From Nocardiopsis mwathae (GTDB taxonomy: Bacteria; Actinomycetota; Actinomycetes; Streptosporangiales; Streptosporangiaceae): a DNA stretch of 64,000 bases. Position numbers and translations under genes: made by a program. The stretch spans positions 2,046,001 through 2,110,000 of the forward strand of contig NZ_JACHDS010000001.1 in the NCBI RefSeq assembly GCF_014201195.1, given 5' to 3'. Under the pieces are notes generated by a model. That model saw only the letters and a list, made by a program, of their open reading frames with translations. It had not been told where the DNA came from and did no database searches. The stretch's first letter is position 1; each line of letters begins with the position of its first letter. Of the stretch, positions 8,932-17,428 are shown one piece after another.

Positions 8932-9972
8932 TTACCGCGGCGCGCTGTGCACGGCCGTCTCTGCGGGGGACACGGCGATCCACTCGTCGATGAGCCGGTG
9001 CAGGCGCGTCACGGTCCGAGCCGGGGCGAAGGAAGCGTCGGCCCCGGCTCGGGCCAGCTCGGCCAGCGCGTCGTCGTCGAAACCGTGCACCTCGCGCAGG
9101 ACGGTGTACTCACCGGTGAGGTCGGTGCCGATGACGGCGGGGATGTCGGCGTTCACCGTGACGGTGAGCCCGGCCTCGCGCAGCCGGGGAAGCGGGTGGT
9201 CGCGGTGCGAGGCGGCGAAGCCCAGCGCGATGTTGGACGACGGGCACACCTCCAGCGGGAGCCCGCGGTCGCGGACCTCCGCGACGAGGTTCTCATCGTC
9301 GAGCACCCGGATCCCGTGCCCCAGACGCTCGGTGCGGCCGATCCCGATGGCCTCGCGGATACTCGCCGGGCCGCACGCCTCGCCGGCGTGGTGCACGATG
9401 TGCAGCCCGGCGTCGCGGGCGGCGACGATGACCTCGGTGAACGGTGCCAGGGGGTAGGCCTCCTCCCCGGCCATGCCGATGCCGACCACCCCGCCACCGC
9501 GTTGCCCGTCGGCGGCGTAGCGCCTGGCGAGGCCGAGTGTGAGCCGGGCGCGCTCCACCGAGCGGCGGCGGGAGTGGTCCAGGATGAGGCGGCATTCGAT
9601 GTCGTGGGCGGCCTGGCCTTCGGCCAGCCCCTCCACGACCGCCTCCAGCGGCATCTCCGGTCGACCGAGGCGTTCGCCGTGCGCGGCGGCGGTGAAGGTG
9701 ACCTCGGCGTAGCGCGTTCCCTGGGCGGCCTCATCGGCGCAGAACTCCCGGGCGATCCGGCGGAAGTCCTCCGGTCGGCGCAGGCAGCCCCGTACGAGCG
9801 CGTTGTGGTCGGCGAACCGGCGGAAGCCGCCGAAAGCAGCCCGCCCGGCCCCCGGGCGGTCGGGCGACTCCACCTCGTTGGCCGCGGCGATCTCGCGCAG
9901 CGTCTCCCAGCGGACCGTGCTCTCCAAATGGACGTGCAGGTGGGCCTTGGGCAGCCGCGCCAGATCTCGCAT
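8932..9972 (-). CDS. Adenosine deaminase-like amidohydrolase
   Basis: A 346-residue member of the adenosine/AMP deaminase family. It has the N-terminal metal motif KAHLHVHLE, HHAGEA (metal His and catalytic Glu), RLGHG and CPSSN. The C-terminal metal Asp sits in VNADIPAV, where classical enzymes read TDDP: the metal Asp is kept but the neighbouring substrate Asp is Ile. It probably deaminates a purine or related aminated ring, but adenosine is not certain as substrate. Its ATG at 9972 opens directly with the fold. Confidence 0.75.
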   Translation of the reverse strand: MRDLARLPKAHLHVHLESTVRWETLREIAAANEVESPDRPGAGRAAFGGFRRFADHNALVRGCLRRPEDFRRIAREFCADEAAQGTRYAEVTFTAAAHGERLGRPEMPLEAVVEGLAEGQAAHDIECRLILDHSRRRSVERARLTLGLARRYAADGQRGGGVVGIGMAGEEAYPLAPFTEVIVAARDAGLHIVHHAGEACGPASIREAIGIGRTERLGHGIRVLDDENLVAEVRDRGLPLEVCPSSNIALGFAASHRDHPLPRLREAGLTVTVNADIPAVIGTDLTGEYTVLREVHGFDDDALAELARAGADASFAPARTVTRLHRLIDEWIAVSPAETAVHSAPR

Positions 9973-10059
9973 AGGCGGGAGTGTAGGGAGCCGCGGCCGT
10001 CGGGCACCACGCGTTTTCGCCGGCGCCGCGCCGTCTTGGGCGTGCGGGGAGCGGACGCG

Positions 10060-10911
10060 TCATCGCGAGGTCGGCGCGCCGTTGGCGGCCGTGGCGGTGA
10101 CGAGGTAGTAGTCGACCCAGCCCTCCTTGTAGGCGGGGAGCCAGTTGCGGCCCCAGGTGTCGCGGTATTCGGTCTGGCTGACCCAGGTGTCGAAGCCGTG
10201 CCAGACGTGGTCTCCGATCGGCTCGGCCCGGACGTCGGTGAAGCCCGCCGCGCCGAGGTCGGCGGTGAAGGAGCCGATGGGGTGGACCACGTCGATGCCG
10301 TCGCGGACGGTCGCGATCAGTTCGGCCAGGCGCGTCGGCCCCTGGTCGTCGGGGGAGAAGAACGTCGCCAGCGCGAACCGCCCGCCCGGGCGCAGAACTC
10401 GGTGCGCCTCGCGGGCGAAGGAGGCGAGGTCGCCGAAGTGCTGGGCCGCCTCCACCGAGTAGACGCCGGTGAAGGCGGCGTCCGGCCACGGCAGGTCCAG
10501 GGCCGACCCCTGGTGGAAGGACAGGCGCCCGGGATGCTCGCGCAGGACCTCGGCGTTGGTCCGCTCGGCGCGGGCCAGCTGGTCCGGTGACAGGTCCACG
10601 CCGTGGACCTCGGCCGGGCCGAACTCGCGGACGACGAGCGCGGTCCCCACTCCGATCCCGCACCCGACCTCCAGCAGGACGTCATCGGGGCCGACGCCGA
10701 GACGGCCGACCACCACCCGGTACATCTCCTCCTGGCTGCGGGTGCGCTGCTCCACGGTGATGGGGCCGGGCCCGGTGAGGACATCCCCGGACCAGTAGCC
10801 GTAGTTGATGAAGTTTCCGGAGAACAGCGAGAACGAGCCCAGGTCCTGGGCGCCGTACATGGAGGACACCAGGGCGCTCCGCTCGTCGGATGAGTGCGGA
10901 GTTTCGGGCAT
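10060..10911 (-). CDS. Class I SAM-dependent methyltransferase
   Basis: A 283-residue methyltransferase. Motif I LLEVGCGIGVGT binds SAM. An acidic motif II, the EAAQHFGDLASFAREAHRVL segment and the motif III-like LRPGGRFALATFF follow. It resembles small-molecule C- or O-methyltransferases of the UbiE/geranyl diphosphate type (YGYWSGDV near the N-terminus). ATG 10911 has GGAGAGGA about 10 nt upstream; longer in-frame extensions read as non-coding. It is divergent from the GlxA-type regulator at 11130. Confidence 0.8.
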   Translation of the reverse strand: MPETPHSSDERSALVSSMYGAQDLGSFSLFSGNFINYGYWSGDVLTGPGPITVEQRTRSQEEMYRVVVGRLGVGPDDVLLEVGCGIGVGTALVVREFGPAEVHGVDLSPDQLARAERTNAEVLREHPGRLSFHQGSALDLPWPDAAFTGVYSVEAAQHFGDLASFAREAHRVLRPGGRFALATFFSPDDQGPTRLAELIATVRDGIDVVHPIGSFTADLGAAGFTDVRAEPIGDHVWHGFDTWVSQTEYRDTWGRNWLPAYKEGWVDYYLVTATAANGAPTSR

Positions 10912-11129
10912 GGCCGTGGATCCTCTCCGGTCGATGGCAGGTGTGTGCCGCGGCCCGGCGGTCGAGCGTCGGTTCGGCACCCATGGGCCTGCCCCGGCCG
11001 ACCGCGGGGAAAACGGTCGCCCCGTGTGGCCGCTGTGGCCGATTCCGGCCGTCGGCCCCGCGAACGATGGCAGGAAAGGTGGGGACATGGTCATTGCGGT
11101 CACCCGGTGGCCCCGCCAGGATCGGAGGC

Positions 11130-12095
11130 ATGGCGAGCCGAACCATGCTGATTCCCGTGTTCGACCGGCTCCAGTCGTTGGACGTCACCGGCCCACTGGA
11201 GGTGTTCGACCGGGCCGCCCGCATCGCCGACCCGGCGCGCCCGGCCTACACCGTCGTCACCGCCTCGGTGCACGGCGGCCCGGTGCGCACGTCGAGCGGG
11301 CTCGACATCGTGCCCGCGGCGGCACTGGACCGGGTCGGGGATATCGACACCCTGGTGGTGCCCGGCGGGCCTGGGACGCGTGAACCCCACCCCGACCTGG
11401 TGGAATGGCTGCGCCGCAGCGCACCGCGGGCACGGCGGGTGGCCGCGGTGTGCACGGGGGCGTTCCTCCTCGCCAGGTCCGGGCTGCTCGCGGGGCGCAG
11501 GGCCACCACCCACTGGTCGCACTGCGACAGCCTCGCCCGGGACTTCCCGGACATCACCGTGGACCCCGACCCCATCTTCGTGCGCGACGGCAACATCGCC
11601 ACATCCGCGGGCGTCACCGCGGGGATCGACCTGGCCCTCGCCCTGGTCGAGGAGGACCTGGGCCGGGACACGGCGCTGACCGTCGCCCGCCACCTCGTCG
11701 TCTACCTGCGCCGCCCGGGCAACCAGGCACAGTTCAGCACCCACCTCGCCGCACAGACCGCCGCCCGCGAACCCTTGCGCGACCTCCAGCACTGGATCGC
11801 CGGAAACCTCGACGCGGACCTGTCGGTGGAAGCACTGGCCGCGCGCGTGCAGCTGTCCCCGCGCCAGTTCGCCCGCGTGTTCACCGCCGAAATCGGCATC
11901 ACCCCCGGCCGCTACGTCGACCGGACCCGGCTGGAAACCGCGCGGCGCCTATTGGAGGACACCGACGACGGGGTCGAGCGCACCGCCCGCACCTGCGGCT
12001 ACGGCACCCCCGAGGCGATGCGGCGCGCGTTCGTCCGCGCACTCGGCGTCTCACCCGCCGACTACCGCCACCGGTTCCGCCCCACCGCACACTGA
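11130..12095 (+). CDS. GlxA-type transcriptional regulator (DJ-1/PfpI plus AraC HTH)
   Basis: A 321-residue regulator. Residues 1-180 form a DJ-1/PfpI class I amidotransferase-like domain with VVPGGPGTREP and the Cys elbow AAVCTGAFLLA. The C-terminus is an AraC double helix-turn-helix (LSVEALAARVQLSPRQFARV and the GYGTPEAMRRAFVRALGVSP signature). The GGAGG before ATG 11130 leaves only 1 nt of spacing, so ATG 11145 or leaderless initiation is possible. It probably controls the neighbouring DJ-1 gene or the divergent methyltransferase. Confidence 0.8.
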   Translation: MASRTMLIPVFDRLQSLDVTGPLEVFDRAARIADPARPAYTVVTASVHGGPVRTSSGLDIVPAAALDRVGDIDTLVVPGGPGTREPHPDLVEWLRRSAPRARRVAAVCTGAFLLARSGLLAGRRATTHWSHCDSLARDFPDITVDPDPIFVRDGNIATSAGVTAGIDLALALVEEDLGRDTALTVARHLVVYLRRPGNQAQFSTHLAAQTAAREPLRDLQHWIAGNLDADLSVEALAARVQLSPRQFARVFTAEIGITPGRYVDRTRLETARRLLEDTDDGVERTARTCGYGTPEAMRRAFVRALGVSPADYRHRFRPTAH

Positions 12096-12173
12096 CCCAC
12101 CGCCCCGAGTGGCCCGAGCAGCCCACCGGACCCAGAACACCGCTCACCCGGCACCGGAAAGGACACCTCCTCC

Positions 12174-12815
12174 ATGCGCATCGCCATCCTCCTCTACGAC
12201 GGCATCGCGGCCCTCGACGCCGTCGGCCCCTACGAAGTCCTCACCCACCTCCCCGACACCGAAGTCGTCCACGTCGGCCGGCGCCGCGGGGAGGTGCGCA
12301 CCGGCCGCGGGAGCCTCGGCCTGACCGTCGACGCCGAACTCGGCGAGCTGCCCGACCCCGACGTGATCCTCGTCCCCGGCGGGCCCGGGCAGCGCGACCT
12401 CATGACCGACGGTCCGGTACACGACTGGCTGCGCGCCACCGATGCCACGAGCACCTGGACCACCTCCGTGTGTACGGGATCGCTCGTCCTGGCCGCGGCC
12501 GGGCTCCTACAGGGGAGACGCGCCACCACCTACTGGCTCGCGCTGGGCGAGCTGCCCGCGTTGGGGGCGGTCCCCGTCGAGGAACGCGTCGTCTTCGACG
12601 GAAAGTACGTCACCGCGGCCGGAGTCTCCTCCGGGATCGACATGGCGCTGAGCCTGGCCGGGGCCATCGCCGGAGACGCGACCGCGCGGGAGATCCAGCT
12701 GGCGATCGAGTACGACCCCCGGCCGCCCCACCGTTCGGGCTCTCCCGCCACCGCACCGGCCGACCTCGTCACGGCGCTGCGCGAGCGCAGCCGGTTCACC
12801 GCGACACCGGGGTAG
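12174..12815 (+). CDS. DJ-1/PfpI family protein (isonitrile hydratase-like)
   Basis: A 213-residue DJ-1/PfpI protein. It opens MRIAILLYDGIAALDAVGPY and has LVPGGPGQRDL and the conserved Cys in SVCTGSLVLAAAGLL. Family members include isonitrile hydratase and ThiJ-like proteins; the length fits. It lacks the AraC part of the upstream GlxA protein, with which it shares the fold and strand, 78 bp apart. The pair may have arisen by duplication. Confidence 0.8.
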   Translation: MRIAILLYDGIAALDAVGPYEVLTHLPDTEVVHVGRRRGEVRTGRGSLGLTVDAELGELPDPDVILVPGGPGQRDLMTDGPVHDWLRATDATSTWTTSVCTGSLVLAAAGLLQGRRATTYWLALGELPALGAVPVEERVVFDGKYVTAAGVSSGIDMALSLAGAIAGDATAREIQLAIEYDPRPPHRSGSPATAPADLVTALRERSRFTATPG

Positions 12816-13278
12816 ACGGCGGTGCACCGGGCGGCCCCGCAGCACATCGTGTGTGCGGCGGCCGCCGGTCACGGCGGCTCTTCCGCGTCGATGGCGACGC
12901 GCCGCGCCAGCTGGCGGTCGCACTCCGCGGACAGATCGGGGTACCGGGCCGCGATGGCCGTATAGACGCGGCGGCGCAGCAGCAGCTCGGCCTGGACGCG
13001 GCCGACCCGGCCGCGCAGATCCGCCAGAAGGGAGTCATAGGGCGTGCGCACGTGGCGCAGGTAGTCGACCTCCCAGCGGCTGCGGACCGCGGTGGGGACA
13101 TCCTCCACACGGGCCGGCGACGCGACATACGATCCACGGTCCTCGGCATCGGAGTCGGCGCGCCGGTTGCGGTGGGCCGCCGCGTATTCTGCCAGCCGCC
13201 TGCGGTCCAGGGCGGGGACGTCGATCGGTGCGGCGCGGACCAGGCCGAGCGTCTCCTCACCGATCCTCCCGGAGGATG

Positions 13279-13298
13279 CCCCGGCCTTCAGGTCGGGG
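13279..13298 (+). repeat. Left-end hairpin of the TnpB element
   Basis: An imperfect hairpin, CCCCG...CGGGG around CCTTCAGG. It shares its core with the right-end hairpin, as expected for TnpA recognition sites. Confidence 0.6.
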
Positions 13299-13411
13299 AG
13301 GAATCCGTCCCCCCGCGTGGCGGGGCAGGGAAAGCCGAACCGCCGCTCGGCGGTCCGGCGCCACCCGCAGCGATACCGAAACTGTCGCACCCTGCCGTTA
13401 GGTTTGCGGGC

Positions 13412-14641
13412 ATGCCCGCGACGACGGACCAGGACGCCGGTTGCGCCCGGTACACCTACCGTCTGCGCATGTCGGCAACCGCATACCGCGCCCTGCTCGA
13501 AGAGTGGGGGCGGTGCCGGTGGGTGTGGAACCAGTGCGTCGCCGAATCCAGGGACGCGCACCGCTGGAACAAGACGCGTCCGGAGGGTGCGGACAAGCGC
13601 ACGTGCGGCCCGGGGCAGCTCGACCGGATGCTGACCGGGTGGCGGTCGTCCAAGGCGTGGCTGCGCAAGGGCGCATCCGTTCCCCAGCAGCAGGCCGTCC
13701 GGGACTTCGCCAAATCCCGGGCCAAGGCGCAGAAGGACATCAAGGCCGGGCTGCCCGTGCGCCGGCGCGCGGGGATGCCCCGGTTCAAGAAGAAGGACCT
13801 GGCAAACCCGACCCTGAACTACACGCGCCGCGGGTTCCGACTGCACGGCGACGGCCGGTTGGTCCTGGCCGGGGGAATCGCCGTGCGCCCGGTGTGGTCG
13901 CGGGACCTTCCGGCCGAGCCGTCCAGCGTGCGCGTGTACCGCGACGGCCTCGGGCACTGGTATTGCAGCTTCGTTGTTCCTGCGCAGGTCGAAGCCCTGC
14001 CCGCGACCGGGAAGGCGATCGGCATCGACTGGGGTGTCAGGGAAACCGCCACGACCACGTCCGGTGCCCACGACCTCCCCCATTCGGAGCACGGGAGGAA
14101 AGCCGCGGCCAGGCTGGCCCGCTATCAGCGGATGATGGCCCGGCGCAGGCCTCCGAAAGGCAGGTCCGCCTCGGCGGGCTACCGGAAGGCCAAGCGGCAG
14201 ACGGCGAAGCTGCACAAAAAGGTCGCCCGGCAGCGCCAGGACACCGGCCGCAAGTGGGCCAAGCGCGTTGTGCGCGACCACGACCGGGTCGCGGTGGAGG
14301 ACTTCCGGCCGAAGTTCCTGGCCAGGACCACCATGGCGCGCAAGGCCGCTGACGCGGCGATCGGCGCGGTCAAGGCGGCCCTGGTGGAGATGGGCCGCAA
14401 GCACGGGCGCGATGTGCGGCTGGTGCATCCCGCGCACACCACCATGGACTGCGCGCAGTGCGGAGCGAGAGCCAAGCACGCACTCCCGTTGTCCGAGAGA
14501 ACCTATGCCTGCACCGCGTGCGGGGCCGTGTCCCCCCGGGACAAGAACTCCGCGCGCGTGATGCTGGTCCGGGCGGGTTGGAACCCGGATGGCGCTGAGG
14601 GTGCAAGACCGCGCGGGGCGCCGCCCCGGGCGGCGGCCTGA
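13412..14641 (+). CDS. tnpB: TnpB RNA-guided endonuclease (IS605/IS1341 type)
   Basis: A 409-residue TnpB with an apparently intact RuvC-like site: Asp206 in GIDWGV, Glu296 in VAVEDF and Asp377 in SPRDKNSA. The zinc finger is CxxC (DCAQCGA) plus CxxC (ACTACGA). The N-terminal helix-turn-helix region has YRALLEEWGRCRWVWNQCV and the Arg/Lys-rich RFKKKDL segment. TnpB uses an RNA from the element right end to cleave target DNA and helps retain the element after excision. Start: TAGGTT at 13399-13404 lies 7 nt before ATG 13412, suggesting a leaderless mRNA. Confidence 0.85.
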   Translation: MPATTDQDAGCARYTYRLRMSATAYRALLEEWGRCRWVWNQCVAESRDAHRWNKTRPEGADKRTCGPGQLDRMLTGWRSSKAWLRKGASVPQQQAVRDFAKSRAKAQKDIKAGLPVRRRAGMPRFKKKDLANPTLNYTRRGFRLHGDGRLVLAGGIAVRPVWSRDLPAEPSSVRVYRDGLGHWYCSFVVPAQVEALPATGKAIGIDWGVRETATTTSGAHDLPHSEHGRKAAARLARYQRMMARRRPPKGRSASAGYRKAKRQTAKLHKKVARQRQDTGRKWAKRVVRDHDRVAVEDFRPKFLARTTMARKAADAAIGAVKAALVEMGRKHGRDVRLVHPAHTTMDCAQCGARAKHALPLSERTYACTACGAVSPRDKNSARVMLVRAGWNPDGAEGARPRGAPPRAAA

Positions 14642-14742
14642 GCCATGAATCCCCACGCACGCCGTGAAAGGCGCCCCGCCAGGGGGCGACCGGCCGCCAG
14701 GCCGGGCGGGAATCCCCCGCCTTCAGGCGGGGGAGCCTTCAA
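14580..14742 (+). ncRNA. Predicted omega/reRNA scaffold at the right end of the TnpB element
   Basis: In this family the guide RNA scaffold overlaps the tnpB 3' end and runs to the right end; the guide is the flanking DNA from 14743 onward. The 14714-14733 hairpin would be its last stem. The 5' limit is a guess. Confidence 0.4.
14714..14733 (+). repeat. Right-end hairpin of the TnpB element
   Basis: A perfect 8-bp stem around a TTCA loop, nine bases before the inferred right boundary. Confidence 0.65.
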
Positions 14743-15076
14743 GCCTCCGGTCCGCGTTGCGCCGCGCGGCCGCGGCCCTGCGCGACGCCTGCTCCGCGCG
14801 CGATGCGAAGCCCTCGCCCGTCTCGGCGTCCTCGACTCGGGGGAGCCGGTACAGCGCCATCGGCGCGCCCGAGCGGAAGATCGGGTTGGTCCGGGTCCGG
14901 TCAGGGGCGCCGAGGAGGTCGCGGACCATGGCGGGCGACCAGCCGCGCTGACGCAGTTCGGGCACGCTCACCAGCCGCGACGAGTCGCTCTCGGTAGCGG
15001 GGGAGGACGAGTCGGTGTTCGGAGGTCGGCACGCAGGCGGAGCCGGAGCGGGGGGAGAGGTCGACGTCGAACGCAT

Positions 15077-15416
15077 GGTGCTGCAGCACTCCTCGGGCGG
15101 TCGCGGGCAGGTGAGTTGAGGACTGACGCCGTGTGTTCGACACGCTGACCTGCTCGCCGCCCGCGCCGGGCGGATTCCGATGGTGCTGTCGCGACGCTCT
15201 GCCCCCCACACTGGGCCGCCCGCACACCCGGCCGCCACACCGGTTTTCGCCCTGTGGACAACCGGCCGCGTGGGGCGGCAGGCGCGCTTCCGCCCCCGCA
15301 CACCGCTCAACCTGACGAAGTTCCGTCAAGACCTGCCGCCGCCACTGGCCCGTGCCCAGGGTCGGCGACTACCGTCCGACACGGGATTCGCGGCCGCCGT
15401 GCGGTGATCGCGGCGC
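15077..15416. other. 340-bp intergenic region upstream of the interrupted gene
   Basis: It should hold the promoter of the split gene; GAGGAG lies about 11 nt before ATG 15076. A CCGCCCG/CGGGCGG hairpin is at 15157-15173. No convincing gene is seen. Confidence 0.4.
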
Positions 15417-16373
15417 TCACATCGCCAGGCGGGGGAACAGCTCCTCGACGTTGGCGCGGTTGATGGCCCTGCGCTGCTGCGGGTCGAGGGGGTAGGTGTC
15501 GAGCTGCTGGGTGAAGTAGGAGGCGACGTCGGCGGGGGCGTAGGGCCAGTCGCTGCCGAAGGAGATGCGGGCGGGGTCGGCGAAGGCGATCAGCGCGGTC
15601 AGGCTGGCCGGGCTCGCCGACAGCGCGGTGTCGTAGTAGAAGTCGCGCATCTCGGCGAGGATGGTGTCGCGGTCGGGCCCGGTCGCGTCGCCCGACAGGC
15701 GCGCCTTGAGGACGAGGGTTTCGGCGACGTGATGTGCGGCGTAGGGCAGGAAGCCGCCGGCGTGGGACAGGATGAACTTGATCCGGGGATGGCGCGTCGT
15801 GGTGCGGCTGGCGATGAGGCGTGTCGCGGCGCGCACGGTGTCCAGGAGGAAGTCGGCCACGAAGGCGGGGACGCCGGGCAGCTGTGCGGCGGGCAGGTCG
15901 GCGGGGTGGACGAACGCAGGCGCCCGGCGCCGGTCGAGCTCGGCCATGACCGGCTCGAAGGCGGGGTCGCCGAGGTAGGTGCCGCGGTGGTTGCTGAGCA
16001 GGACGACTCCGTCGGCCTGCAGGTCGTCGAGGCTGTAGGCGAGTTCGGCCAGGGCGCCGTCGATGTCGGGCAGGGGGAGGATGGCGAAGAACCCGAACCG
16101 GTCGGGGCGGTCCTTTACGAGCTCGGCGGCGAACTCGTTGACCCTGCGCGCCCATGTGCGGGCCTCGGCGTCGTCGCCGAGGTGGGTGCCGGGCGAGGAG
16201 ATGGACGCGATTCCGGTCTGGATGCGCATGCCGTCCATGAAGGAGATCGCGGCACTGGGGCTCCAGTCCGGCGCGGGCATGCCTCCCGCGGTGATTCCGC
16301 GGGAGTCGAGCCATTCGTGGTAGTCGGGAGGGGCGATGTGCTGGTGCGTGTCGATGCGTCCGGTGGCGTCCAT
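15417..16373 (-). CDS. Amidohydrolase-2 family protein (ACMSD-like)
   Basis: A 318-residue TIM-barrel metal-dependent hydrolase or decarboxylase. It has the HxH pair in RIDTHQHIAPP, His in FVHPAD, ILSHAGGFLPY and the late metal Asp in FGSDWPYAP. This set is typical of the ACMSD/gamma-resorcylate decarboxylase branch rather than ureases. The substrate is probably a carboxylated aromatic ring. The gene stands alone with no regulator next to it. Confidence 0.8.
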   Translation of the reverse strand: MDATGRIDTHQHIAPPDYHEWLDSRGITAGGMPAPDWSPSAAISFMDGMRIQTGIASISSPGTHLGDDAEARTWARRVNEFAAELVKDRPDRFGFFAILPLPDIDGALAELAYSLDDLQADGVVLLSNHRGTYLGDPAFEPVMAELDRRRAPAFVHPADLPAAQLPGVPAFVADFLLDTVRAATRLIASRTTTRHPRIKFILSHAGGFLPYAAHHVAETLVLKARLSGDATGPDRDTILAEMRDFYYDTALSASPASLTALIAFADPARISFGSDWPYAPADVASYFTQQLDTYPLDPQQRRAINRANVEELFPRLAM

Positions 16374-16511
16374 CGTGGGTCCCCCTGGTGCGCTGCGGCC
16401 ACGGCACCGGCGGCCGGGCGCGTCGCGGCGTACGGTAGGTCATGCCCGCGCCGGACCGCGGGTCGGCAGTCGGCCAGTATGACCTGGGTAAATTCCTGGT
16501 CGAGGTGCGTG

Positions 16512-16744
16512 TGTCGGGGCGGCCATCGCCCGGGCGTTCGCCGCCCAGGGGGCGCGGGTGGCGCTGCACTACTTCGACGCGGAGGCCGCCGCGCCCTCAG
16601 GCGTGCGGTGGGAGCACCGGACGCCTGAGGGCGCGGCGGCCGAGGACCTGGCTTCGGAGCTGGACGGCGCGATCGCCGTCGCCGCCGACCTGGCGGCCTC
16701 CGGTGTGCGGGTCGACGCCGTGGCACCGGGGCCGATGCCCGACA
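16512..16744 (+). pseudogene. Relic of a short-chain dehydrogenase/reductase
   Basis: The frame spells GAAIARAFAAQGARVALHY (cofactor fold), GAIAVAADL and then GVRVDAVAPGPM. The glycine-rich start and the whole catalytic Ser-Tyr-Lys section are missing. A 58-bp palindrome interrupts the sequence. Confidence 0.6.
16584..16641. repeat. 58-bp near-perfect palindrome in the SDR relic
   Basis: Arms of 21 bp at 16584-16604 and 16621-16641 match perfectly. The 16-nt loop itself contains CGGTG/CACCG, so only one mismatched pair and a GGAG loop interrupt the fold. Confidence 0.75.
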
Positions 16745-16767
16745 GCGCGGAGAGGGGAACGACGAAA

Positions 16768-16798
16768 CCCGTGGCCGGAACAGCGTTCTGGCCACGGG
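16768..16798 (-). terminator. Terminator-like hairpin after the Uma2 gene
   Basis: CCCGTGGCC and GGCCACGGG pair, with an inner GAAC/GTTC extension, just past the minus-strand stop at 16817. Confidence 0.5.
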
Positions 16799-16816
16799 CC
16801 GAGGTCAGACACCAAG

Positions 16817-17416
16817 CTAGCGGGCGAAGTCCTTCAATTCCTCGGTGTCCAGGGTGATACCAAGTCCTGGGAGGGTGACCGGCTCACCGTAGGGGAACTC
16901 GGAGATCTCCCGGTAGAGGCCGCCTTCGGGTCGACTGTGTACGATCACGGCATCGGTGTCCCGGTCGATGAGGATGTACACTCCGATCCCGGATTGCGCG
17001 TAGGACCTGGGTTTCTCCACACGGTCGCGGGTGTGGGTGTCGGTGTCCCACGAGGTGATCTCGATCGCGGCGATGACCCCGTCGGGGTCGGGGTATTCGC
17101 CTTGGCCGTGAAAGTGCCTCTTGGGGGCGATGATCCCGTCGGGGATGGCGCGCCCGTTGTGGTAGCCATCGACCTTGATGCCCTGCCCGGTGAGCATTTC
17201 GATCTCGGCCCGGTAGGGGACGAACTGGGCGAACAGCCACGAGATGATGGCTGCGTGGTCGCTGTCGGGCACGGGTTCCGCCCAGACCTTCCCGTTGATG
17301 TATTCGAGTTTGACGTCTTCTTCGCGGTCGGCGATTCGGGCGAGTTCTTCGAACAGCTCCGGCGACATGGGTAGGCGCGGTTGCCCTGATGGCGGTGTGT
17401 GCTGCGCTATGAGCAT
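16817..17416 (-). CDS. Uma2 family (DUF820) putative endonuclease
   Basis: A 199-residue protein of the Uma2/DUF820 family, a PD-(D/E)xK nuclease fold. The likely catalytic residues are Asp93 (IPDGIIAP), Glu119 (IAAIEITS) and Lys135 in the following helix (RVEKPRSYA). The C-terminal strand-rich part (GVYILIDRD) is also typical. The biological role of the family is unknown; copies are abundant in actinomycetes and cyanobacteria. An XRE-type gene lies directly upstream on the same strand, 12 bp away, suggesting a two-gene unit. Confidence 0.8.
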   Translation of the reverse strand: MLIAQHTPPSGQPRLPMSPELFEELARIADREEDVKLEYINGKVWAEPVPDSDHAAIISWLFAQFVPYRAEIEMLTGQGIKVDGYHNGRAIPDGIIAPKRHFHGQGEYPDPDGVIAAIEITSWDTDTHTRDRVEKPRSYAQSGIGVYILIDRDTDAVIVHSRPEGGLYREISEFPYGEPVTLPGLGITLDTEELKDFAR

Positions 17417-17428
17417 GGCTGTTCCTGC

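Larger units (their letters stand above)
13261..14742 (+). mobile_element. IS605-family (IS1341-type) element with tnpB only
   Basis: A 1482-bp element. The left end (about 150 bp) has a short palindrome at 13263-13277 and a hairpin with CCTTCAGG at 13279-13298. The right end has a matching CCTTCAGG hairpin at 14714-14733. There is no tnpA, no terminal inverted repeat and no target duplication, as in this family. The ends were set by restoring the frame of the interrupted gene; the left flank is TCAC (13257-13260), the likely target/TAM. Confidence 0.75.
12869..15076 (-). pseudogene. Unknown 241-residue gene split by the TnpB element
   Basis: Two pieces lie on the minus strand. The N-terminal part runs from ATG 15076 to 14743 and includes LVSVPELRQRGWSPAMVRDL and MALYRLPRVEDAE. 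The C-terminal part runs from 13260 to the TGA at 12869-12871 and includes YLRHVRTPYDSLL, YTAIAARYPDLSAECD. Removing 13261-14742 joins them in frame: 334 + 392 = 726 nt, 241 codons plus stop. The combined protein resembles an actinobacterial conserved protein of unknown function that I recognise by pattern only. The gene is interrupted, so probably inactive. Confidence 0.7.

Noticed and set aside
8584-10590. 668-codon plus-strand frame opposite the deaminase and methyltransferase
   Set aside because: Composition-driven shadow of two well-supported minus-strand genes.
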